64,000 nt of DNA, from contig NZ_PQCD01000033.1 of NCBI RefSeq assembly GCF_002964705.1, forward strand, positions 491,757-555,756, read 5' to 3'. This DNA is from Pseudoalteromonas sp. T1lg75 (GTDB taxonomy: Bacteria > Pseudomonadota > Gammaproteobacteria > Enterobacterales > Alteromonadaceae). The notes below the pieces were generated by a model that saw only the letters and a program-made list of their open reading frames with translations, ran no database searches and was not told where the DNA came from. The position numbers and the translations under genes were made by a program. Position 1 is the stretch's first letter. Each line of letters opens with the position of its first letter. Positions 55,621-64,000 of the stretch are shown here, one piece after another.

Positions 55621-55642
55621 CTGTTCAACAGGAGGTGAACAG
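55621..55642. promoter_or_regulatory. Palindromic activator-like site 2
   Basis: CTGTTCA (55621-55627) and TGAACAG (55636-55642) form a perfect seven-base inverted repeat with eight bases between. The half-sites resemble those of site 1 with a wider spacing. It may be a second activator site; the function is inferred. Confidence 0.4.
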
Positions 55643-55783
55643 TTACGAACACTTTGAGACAAAGTAGACCGATTGTTCTCGGAGATCTAAGGGGCAGTGT
55701 AAAGACGCTAAGGGACTAGTTTAAAAATAAAATTGTGGGAGTTGTGCGGAGACAGACTTCGTGCTTTTTGATGGCAAAGCAGA

Positions 55784-55824
55784 GATAGCGCGTCGATGGC
55801 TTAGGGCAGCCAGTTCGCGCTATC
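55784..55824. repeat. Inverted repeat below the DsbA-like gene
   Basis: GATAGCGCG (55784-55792) and CGCGCTATC (55816-55824) form a perfect nine-base inverted repeat just after the stop at 55836. There is no T-run on the minus strand after it, so it is not a standard terminator; it may protect the mRNA end. Confidence 0.45.
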
Positions 55825-55835
55825 AAAAAATGAGG

Positions 55836-56645
55836 TTATTCACCGGCCTCCTGGGCTGGAGCTGCAGCCAGCTCATTCAGTACGGCGGCAAAGGTTTCAT
55901 AACTTTGGGCGCCGACCAGCAGGGTCGGATTAATTAGGTGACCGTCTTCCACCTTACCGATTAAAAAGCTTGGCGTACCGCGAATGCCCAGTGACGAGCC
56001 ATAGCTCATGTCCTGCTCTACCTTGGCCAGAACCGCTTCATCCTCAAGGCATTTGGCAAACTGGTCCATGTCTAGCTCCAACTGCTCGGCGCTGCTTTGA
56101 TACAACTCATCGCCCAGTTGACGCATGTTGTTAAACAACTGTTCACGCATCGGCCAGTAGGCGCCTTGTTGTAAACTACAGTTGGCCGCTACCGCCGCGC
56201 CCTTGGCTTGTTTATGGAACCCAAGCGGGAAATCGCGAGCGACATATTTCAACTTGCCCTTGTCAATAAAGTTGGCTTTGAGCTTGGTAAATGTGGTGTC
56301 GACATAACGTTTGCAGTAGGGGCATTGGTAGTCGGAAAACTCGACGATGGCTAGGCCGGCACTCGCCTCACCAAGTTTTGCTAACGCATCGTTATTATCA
56401 AAGTTTTCTTGTGTGGTCAGGGTCTTGTGTTTTGGCTGTTGGGAGGCGGTAGCGATGTTATGAATGTCTTTAACCTGACTGCCTATGGTCGCGAGTTGTT
56501 TTTTTAACTCACTCACTTCTTGTTTTAATGCGCTTAATTCCTGCTCTACCTTACTCTGCTCGGTATTTTTTGCCTCTGCGTCACAGCCATTGAGTAAGAA
56601 TAAGGCAATTAATAAGACGATATACTTGGGTATAAATGTTGACAT
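55836..56645 (-). CDS. DsbA-family thioredoxin-fold lipoprotein
   Basis: A 269-residue lipoprotein with the lipobox LLNGC. Asp follows the cysteine (CDAE), the inner-membrane retention signal. A coiled-coil segment (residues about 30-65, SKVEQELSALKQEVSELKKQ) leads to a thioredoxin fold with the redox pair CPYC in FSDYQCPYCKRY and a cis-proline in GIRGTPSFLIG. It would form or rearrange disulfides in the periplasm. AGAGGA precedes the ATG. It lies 33 bases after the activator gene and upstream of the cysteine-rich surface protein, a plausible client. Confidence 0.88.
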   Translation of the reverse strand: MSTFIPKYIVLLIALFLLNGCDAEAKNTEQSKVEQELSALKQEVSELKKQLATIGSQVKDIHNIATASQQPKHKTLTTQENFDNNDALAKLGEASAGLAIVEFSDYQCPYCKRYVDTTFTKLKANFIDKGKLKYVARDFPLGFHKQAKGAAVAANCSLQQGAYWPMREQLFNNMRQLGDELYQSSAEQLELDMDQFAKCLEDEAVLAKVEQDMSYGSSLGIRGTPSFLIGKVEDGHLINPTLLVGAQSYETFAAVLNELAAAPAQEAGE

Positions 56646-56678
56646 GGGGTGGTCCTCTAGATTGCAACTTGGGTTTAG

Positions 56679-58049
56679 TTACAGCTTTATCTTGCACTTC
56701 TTAATTAAGCGATAAAAAGTCGTTCGCGAAATATTCAGCTCTCTAGCCGCCGCCGATATGTTGTAGTTATTCCTTCTTATCGCTGCGAGTATTAATTCGG
56801 TATCAATTTCAGTGCGATGTTTTACTAAATCGATCACCTCAGAATTGGATTGCGATGATTTTGGCAAGGCTATACCCAAGTCGGCTTCGGTGATAATGTC
56901 ATTTTCACTCATGATGATGGCCCGCTGTATACGATTTTTTAGCTCGCGTACATTACCCGGCCATGAGTATTGTTCCATTGCCTGTAAGGCCCGGTCGCTA
57001 AAGCTGAATTGGTGATTTGGAGGAGTCAGCTTTGTTAAGCAATCATTGGCGAGCAAGGGGATATCGCTTATGTGGTTTCTTAAGCTGGGAATTTCCAATT
57101 GTATAATATTGATGCGGTAGTATAGGTCTTCCCTAAATAACCCTTCCTCGACCGCATTTTCTAAATTTACATGAGTCGCAAAAATAATGCGGCAATCCAC
57201 CTCGGTCGATGTGTTACCGCCTAAGCGCTCAATATAGTTTTCTTCAAGAAAATGCAGCAAATTAATCTGCAGTTCCAAGGATAAATCGCCAATTTCATCG
57301 AGAAATAAAGTGCCTTTATGGGCACGCTCGATGCGGCCTATATATTGTTTATTTGCGCCGGTAAAGGCGCCCTTTTCATGACCAAAGAGCTCTGAATGAA
57401 TCAAGGTTGGTGGCAGCGCCCCACAGTTTACCGTGATAAAGGGGCCATTACGTCGCGGCGACAGCGAATGAATATATTGCGCGCACAGTCCCTTACCTGT
57501 GCCGGTTTCCCCACCTATAAGCACGGTTTCATCGGTGCCGGCGACCTTGTCCAGGGTGTCCTTAAGTTGCTGCATTTCTTTCGACTCACCAAAACAAATG
57601 CTGTTGGCCTTGGTTGAGGTGGCTCCTTGTTTGGAGCGCAGTTTGAGCTGCGCCATGCCGTAGATATGTCCCAGGGTATGATCAAGCCTTGACCAGTCGA
57701 CGGGGAGGTGATGATAATCTAAAAAGTAATCGGTAAAGCAATAGCTGATGTTGTCCAGCAGGCTGTCGCCGTCGCGAAACAGGGCCAGCCATAACAATGA
57801 TTCTTGTCGTGCCGAAAGCTGTTTTACTGCTTTGAGTACCGCTTGTTGTTGGCTTTGTCCAACTAAGGCAATGGCGACGTAACAGCTGTGTTTTTCGAGA
57901 ATCTTATAGGCACAATCAAGGCTGTTGGCATGGACAAAATGCCAGTTGGGTAGGTTCGTCCGTGAATCATTTAAGCATGTTTCATCGGTAAAATTTAATA
58001 CCAATACATCACGCTCCATGTGGGTCGTTGTTGTATTGCGCTTACTCAC
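56679..58049 (-). CDS. VpsR-like sigma-54-dependent activator
   Basis: A 456-residue transcriptional activator. The first 140 residues form a degenerate receiver-like domain of the VpsR type ([13 protein letters not shown] and [10 protein letters not shown]). The AAA+ domain has Walker A GETGTGKG (180-187), GAFTGA for sigma-54 contact (227-232) and Walker B FLDEIGDL (about 249-256). The Fis-type helix-turn-helix is at the end ([18 protein letters not shown]). VpsR proteins bind cyclic di-GMP and activate matrix genes; binding here is inferred. GTG start at 58049 with AAGGG before. It probably controls the genes downstream. Confidence 0.9.
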   Translation of the reverse strand: MSKRNTTTTHMERDVLVLNFTDETCLNDSRTNLPNWHFVHANSLDCAYKILEKHSCYVAIALVGQSQQQAVLKAVKQLSARQESLLWLALFRDGDSLLDNISYCFTDYFLDYHHLPVDWSRLDHTLGHIYGMAQLKLRSKQGATSTKANSICFGESKEMQQLKDTLDKVAGTDETVLIGGETGTGKGLCAQYIHSLSPRRNGPFITVNCGALPPTLIHSELFGHEKGAFTGANKQYIGRIERAHKGTLFLDEIGDLSLELQINLLHFLEENYIERLGGNTSTEVDCRIIFATHVNLENAVEEGLFREDLYYRINIIQLEIPSLRNHISDIPLLANDCLTKLTPPNHQFSFSDRALQAMEQYSWPGNVRELKNRIQRAIIMSENDIITEADLGIALPKSSQSNSEVIDLVKHRTEIDTELILAAIRRNNYNISAAARELNISRTTFYRLIKKCKIKL

Positions 58050-58300
58050 ACTAAACCCTTAGCTATGAGGCAATGTTATTGCGAGGTTGTTAGCTTAAAG
58101 TCTAGAAGAGCTGGGACTATTCGCAAGCAAGTAATGACGGGAGTTAGCGCTTGACAGTGGCCCTATATTGGACATTGGAGTTGGTACTTTCGCCTTATGC
58201 TGCATTTATACTGACGTGCACACTAGTTAAGCAATATTTGATATTAAAAAAATAACCGAAGAGCTGTAATAAGGTGTAACAAATATTGATGTAGATCATT
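58050..58300. other. Intergenic region upstream of the sigma-54 activator
   Basis: About 250 bases with no gene. It should hold the promoter of the activator on the minus strand. A TGTAACA half-site (about 58275) resembles the palindrome arms upstream of the surface protein, and a TTGAT-N4-ATCAT box (58286-58299) is FNR-like. Neither is firm. Confidence 0.35.
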
Positions 58301-58326
58301 AAAAAAGCCCCAGATGGGGCTTTTTT
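58301..58326 (-). terminator. Terminator of the ast operon
   Basis: AGCCCC pairs with GGGGCT around AGAT, flanked by six A on one side and six T on the other, so it works in both directions. It lies 26 bases below the stop of the DUF1338 gene. Confidence 0.92.
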
Positions 58327-58351
58327 AGCATGCTAACTATAATCAGATTAA

Positions 58352-59155
58352 TTAGCGAGCGTTGGTGCTCTCAAAGATTTTGTCCGCAGAAGCGGCCACA
58401 AAACCCGTGTAGATTTCACCGTTTGGCTGCAAATAGCGCAATGCAAACTCATAGAAGCAGCTTGGTACCGCAAATTCACCATCGCTGAACTGCACCTTGG
58501 CATCATCGGCAAGGGTCGAAGATTGCTCAAGGAGCACTTCCGGTGAGCCTTTGATCTCGCCACCTGAGGTGTTAAGCGCAAAGCCTGCATCCTTAAGCTT
58601 CTGGTTTACCTGCTCTATGGTGTCGAACTGAGCCAGGTGGTTAATGCTAACGGTGAAGTGGTTAGCACGGTAGCCCCAGGCCGCCATCCAGGCCGCATAC
58701 TCACTCTCGGCAAGCAGTGCCTTGTAGGTTTCATGGCTCACCTGCCAATGTGTACCCGAGTACAAGAAGTTATCACCGGTCACGGCGGCTTCATCGATTT
58801 GGTCGACCATCTCATGAACGACTTTTTGTAGCTCTTCAGAGCACTGTTCAACTAATAGCTCTGAGATAAACACCTTAGGTTGAGTCGGGTCTTCATGTTC
58901 GAAGTGCTTAGCGTACAGCTTTTTAGCTTCGAAGTGATACTCACCGCACTCTTTGTAACCCACGGCTAAAAAATGGGCGGCTAGTTTCTCTAAACCTACT
59001 TTGGGCAGGTTGAAGGTACGCAGGGCAATATGATCGTTGATCACATCGTCTTGCTGCGTTGAACCTAATAGCTCATGAACTTTTACCGCTGAAGGTGTTA
59101 CTTCAAGGTAGTTGTCCCACAGCTTTTCAAATAATGTATTTACATCGTTATGCAT
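58352..59155 (-). CDS. DUF1338 protein (2-oxoadipate dioxygenase/decarboxylase-like)
   Basis: A 267-residue member of the DUF1338 family. Characterised members (HglS/YdcJ) are Fe(II) enzymes that turn 2-oxoadipate into 2-hydroxyglutarate. Likely metal ligands are in NDHIALRTF and ANHFTVS, with later acidic residues. AAGGAA lies before the ATG. It is the last gene of the ast operon, 39 bases after astD. Its substrate in arginine catabolism is unknown; a 2-oxo acid by-product is a guess. Confidence 0.85.
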   Translation of the reverse strand: MHNDVNTLFEKLWDNYLEVTPSAVKVHELLGSTQQDDVINDHIALRTFNLPKVGLEKLAAHFLAVGYKECGEYHFEAKKLYAKHFEHEDPTQPKVFISELLVEQCSEELQKVVHEMVDQIDEAAVTGDNFLYSGTHWQVSHETYKALLAESEYAAWMAAWGYRANHFTVSINHLAQFDTIEQVNQKLKDAGFALNTSGGEIKGSPEVLLEQSSTLADDAKVQFSDGEFAVPSCFYEFALRYLQPNGEIYTGFVAASADKIFESTNAR

Positions 59156-59194
59156 GTTTTTTCCTTAACGCATGTGCGCGTGAATTATTCTCTA

Positions 59195-60664
<1,470 letters not shown>

Positions 60665-61699
60665 TTAACGACTAGATAGCGCGAAAAAGCGCACTGAATC
60701 ACCCTGGGATACCCCAAGGGTCTGTGCGGTTTGCGCATTTAAATAAAGTTGATGCTTAATATCACAGTATTGTACGGCATCGCTAAATATAGCCCTGAAA
60801 TCGCCAACCTTGTCATTACATATGGCCCAGGTGGTGCCCTGAGGACGCAAATCCTCTTTGATCAGCACAGGGCATACCTTGGATTGGCGTACCGTGTTGA
60901 TATTACCCAGCTTGGCTTCCACCGTGGGACCCGCGTCGAACAGATCAACGTAACCGCGGTGCTCAAAGCCTTCGCGTTGCAATAAACGCAGGGCAGGGGC
61001 GGTGTTTTCATGCACTTCACCAATCACGGCTTGTGCTTGCGGGCTCAATAGGCTGACGTAAATCGGGTATTTTGGCATCAGCTCACTGATAAAGGTTTTA
61101 TCCCCTAAGCCCACCAGGTGATCCGCCTGTGGGAATTCGATGGAGAAAAAGTGCTGCTGTAACCAGTGCCAAAACGGCGAATGCCCTTGTTCATCGCTCA
61201 CCCCACGCATCTCGGCGATAATGGTGTCGCTAAAGCGGTCACTGTGCTCGGCCATAAATAAAAAGCGAATGCGTGATAAAAAGCGACCGGTTAATCCACG
61301 GCGGTAATTTTCACGTAAAAACAGCGTACATATTTCCGAACAGCCGGTGTAATCGTTGCACATGGACAGGGTGTCAACGCTGTTGTAAACGCCCAGGCTG
61401 GGGCTGTGATGCACCGAGGTCGAAACGCGGTAGTGATACAAGGGCACCGACATGCCCACCGCCGCTTCAATGCCTGTGGTACCGACGATTTCGCCGTTGT
61501 CTGTGTCTTCTAACACAAACAAATAGCCTTCATCGCCAGGACCATTGACCTGCTTATTGAAGCTGGCCTCGGCACGGGCGATTTTGGCCTGCAACAGGTC
61601 ATCATCGACGGGCAAAGAAGTAAAGCCGTGCCCTGACTCGGTGGCTATTTGTTTTAAAGCGGCGAAATCATCGCCGCGTATAGGTCGTAAAACTAGCAT
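60665..61699 (-). CDS. astA: Arginine N-succinyltransferase
   Basis: First enzyme of the succinyltransferase pathway; it transfers succinyl from succinyl-CoA to arginine. The 344-residue protein shows the AstA family start MLVLRPIRGDDFAALKQIA, a GNAT-like fold, GTTGIEAAVG, FLRENYRRGLTGRFLSRIR and GYVDLFDAGPTVEA. It lies 24 bases after astC and just before astD. Confidence 0.96.
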   Translation of the reverse strand: MLVLRPIRGDDFAALKQIATESGHGFTSLPVDDDLLQAKIARAEASFNKQVNGPGDEGYLFVLEDTDNGEIVGTTGIEAAVGMSVPLYHYRVSTSVHHSPSLGVYNSVDTLSMCNDYTGCSEICTLFLRENYRRGLTGRFLSRIRFLFMAEHSDRFSDTIIAEMRGVSDEQGHSPFWHWLQQHFFSIEFPQADHLVGLGDKTFISELMPKYPIYVSLLSPQAQAVIGEVHENTAPALRLLQREGFEHRGYVDLFDAGPTVEAKLGNINTVRQSKVCPVLIKEDLRPQGTTWAICNDKVGDFRAIFSDAVQYCDIKHQLYLNAQTAQTLGVSQGDSVRFFALSSR

Positions 61700-61723
61700 A
61701 AGATAATTTGTCGCTAGCGGCTG

Positions 61724-62941
<1,218 letters not shown>

Positions 62942-62953
62942 TCAAAATGAGAG

Positions 62954-62977
62954 AGCGGCTCGAATTTAGGGGCCGCT
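62954..62977. other. Hairpin in the astC leader
   Basis: AGCGGC (62954-62959) pairs with GCCGCT (62972-62977). It is in the minus-strand leader of astC, 22 bases upstream of the ATG. It could affect mRNA stability or be an operator half; no further evidence. Confidence 0.35.
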
Positions 62978-63027
62978 TATAAGAGTCGATTGTTATAGTC
63001 ATTATATTGACCGCTTAAGCATTAAAT

Positions 63028-63060
63028 TTGCAGTGTCATATTGATTAATTTGCGTATAAT
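63028..63060 (+). promoter_or_regulatory. Promoter of the Lrp/AsnC-family gene
   Basis: TATAAT at 63055-63060 is a perfect -10 box, 32 bases before the ATG at 63092. TTGCAG at 63028-63033 is a poor -35 with a spacer of 21, so only the -10 is convincing. Confidence 0.45.
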
Positions 63061-63091
63061 CTCTATCAAAATGACGAAAATGGTGACCATA

Positions 63092-63520
63092 ATGATAAAT
63101 TCACAAGACGAAAAGCTCCTGGCCATGCTCAGAACCAATGCCCGTGCCAGCATCTCGGATCTCGCCCGCGCGTTAGACTTGTCGCGTTCTACGGTGCAAA
63201 GCCGTATGCAGAAGCTTGAGGAAAGCGGGGTGATTAAAGGGTACAGCGTCGAATATGGTGATGCGTATTTATCCGCCATGGTGTCCGCCCATGTGTCTAT
63301 TAAGGTGAAGCAAAAACTCACCACCAAAACGAATGTCGAACTTAAGCATATTGATGCCATTACCGAACTCTATGCCATCAGTGGTGAATACGATCTAATC
63401 GCTGTGGTGCAGGCGCAAAGTTTGGAAAAGCTCAGCCATCTGCTTGATGATATAGGTAACCTAGATGGGGTAGAGCGCACCACCTCATCGGTGATTTTGG
63501 AGACCAAGTTTAAGCGCTAA
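63092..63520 (+). CDS. Lrp/AsnC-family transcriptional regulator
   Basis: A 142-residue DNA-binding regulator from ATG 63092 (MINSQDEKLL). An amino-terminal winged helix-turn-helix (ISDLARALDLSRSTVQSRMQKLEESGVIKGY) is followed by a ligand-sensing RAM domain (AISGEYDLIAVVQA, with the conserved G-x-Y/F-D). It is divergent from astC, with about 160 bases between, so it may control the ast operon in response to an amino acid. The earlier in-frame starts lack a ribosome-binding site. Confidence 0.9.
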   Translation: MINSQDEKLLAMLRTNARASISDLARALDLSRSTVQSRMQKLEESGVIKGYSVEYGDAYLSAMVSAHVSIKVKQKLTTKTNVELKHIDAITELYAISGEYDLIAVVQAQSLEKLSHLLDDIGNLDGVERTTSSVILETKFKR

Positions 63521-63676
63521 CAACGAAAGTGAATGATTTTTGTCCGTTTGGCGCCGTATTTGGTCGTAATTCGTACCAAAGTAGTAAAATTTGTAAATAG
63601 GTGTAAATACCATATTGAGTCTTTGTGTACCTGTATTGTAGATTTCTGAACTTCATTTTCCAATGAAGGTACATAA

Positions 63677-64000
63677 ATGAATAATAATATTAAAATCAGC
63701 GCACTAGCTAGCGCCATTTTGCTAGCTGTTAGCGGCTGTGGAAGTGACAGTAACAAGGACAAAAAAGCAGTAGATACGGCGCCTAAAGCGGGCCAGGTTA
63801 GCATCGAAGGTGCTAAGCAATGGCAGCCGATGGATGCGGTACTTATCGCTCACGATCAGGATGGTGATGCGATATCTTTAACTTTTTATGAAGACGGTGA
63901 AGCGGTCAGCGGCGACAACGGCGTTTATAATTTCTCTCATGGTATTTTAGAGCTGGGCGATGATAAAGCCATGGCTTACACCTCTTTAAGCGGTGCCGAC
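63677..64000 (+). CDS. Lipoprotein, amino-terminal part cut by the window edge
   Basis: A frame of 108 codons starting at ATG 63677, six bases after AAGGT, and still open at 64000. A signal peptide ends in the lipobox LAVSGC, followed by a polar Ser/Asp/Lys linker (GSDSNKDKK). The visible part (DAVLIAHDQDGDAISLTFYEDG) resembles a beta-rich or Ig-like segment with a DxDGD-type possible calcium site. The family cannot be told from this fragment. Confidence 0.75.
   Translation, partial: MNNNIKISALASAILLAVSGCGSDSNKDKKAVDTAPKAGQVSIEGAKQWQPMDAVLIAHDQDGDAISLTFYEDGEAVSGDNGVYNFSHGILELGDDKAMAYTSLSGAD

Noticed and set aside
55237-55835. A second riboswitch upstream of the surface protein
   Set aside because: No GEMM core blocks were found on the minus strand; control seems to be at the sigma-54 promoter.
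58286-58299. FNR-like box TTGAT-N4-ATCAT
   Set aside because: One mismatch to a short motif, no -10/-35 at the right distance and next to a terminator; likely chance.
63517-63804. 95-codon minus-strand frame at the right end
   Set aside because: It overlaps the start and signal peptide of the lipoprotein gene on the plus strand, which has a good ribosome-binding site.

Overview
The window reads as a chromosomal segment of a marine gammaproteobacterium, most likely of the order Alteromonadales. The basis is the mix of families (DUF3081, DUF6058-like, a solitary outer-membrane barrel, a gammaproteobacterial aryl polyene cluster, the arginine succinyltransferase pathway) and a palindrome-rich interspersed repeat behind dnaJ of a type I associate with Pseudoalteromonas-like genomes. 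The genus is not proven. There is no rRNA, tRNA, IS element, prophage or CRISPR array. Coding density is high and mostly housekeeping or pathway genes, with small unknown genes at 3.6-9.7 kb.

Layout. 0-3.6 kb: edge of a thioesterase-like gene, then dnaK-dnaJ behind a near-consensus sigma-32 promoter, closed by a repeat and a terminator. 3.6-9.7 kb: small secreted or membrane unknowns around a large TPR membrane protein. 9.9-14.3 kb: a minus-strand ferric iron ABC importer operon led by an unknown periplasmic helical protein and a near-perfect Fur box. 14.5-23.6 kb: ybaK, fadE with two FadR-like operators, a DCC/SDR/flavin reductase trio, cytochrome b562, a GRDP-like protein, an orphan periplasmic binding protein, a DUF6058-like protein and dapA.

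23.7-41.1 kb: one plus-strand operon of about 17.5 kb with the full gene complement of an aryl polyene pathway: chain-length factor, two ketosynthases, ketoreductase, two hotdog dehydratases, two ACPs, aryl-activating ligase, aromatic ammonia-lyase, thioesterase, two acyltransferases, glycosyltransferase, LolA-like carrier, MMPL exporter, DUF3261 lipoprotein and an outer-membrane MipA-like protein. Its flavoprotein has the sequence signatures of flavin-dependent halogenases. The MMPL exporter is interrupted by a one-base frameshift near 32389.

41.2-49 kb: a CBM9/DUF5916-type outer membrane protein, a DUF2254 membrane protein, a solitary beta-barrel, an AbgT-family transporter, a DUF3081 protein and an RNase Z-like hydrolase.

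49.4-58.0 kb is the most interesting stretch. A class I cyclic di-GMP (GEMM-I) riboswitch lies in the leader of a 1026-residue secreted M11-like metalloprotease. Beyond a bidirectional terminator, on the minus strand, lie a VpsR-like sigma-54 activator, a DsbA-like lipoprotein and a disulfide-rich DUF11-like secreted protein. The last is preceded by a sigma-54 promoter and palindromic activator-like sites. I propose this is a cyclic di-GMP-responsive cell-surface/secretion module.

58.3-63.5 kb: arginine catabolic operon astC-astA-astD plus a DUF1338 gene, with a divergent Lrp/AsnC regulator. The window ends inside a lipoprotein gene.
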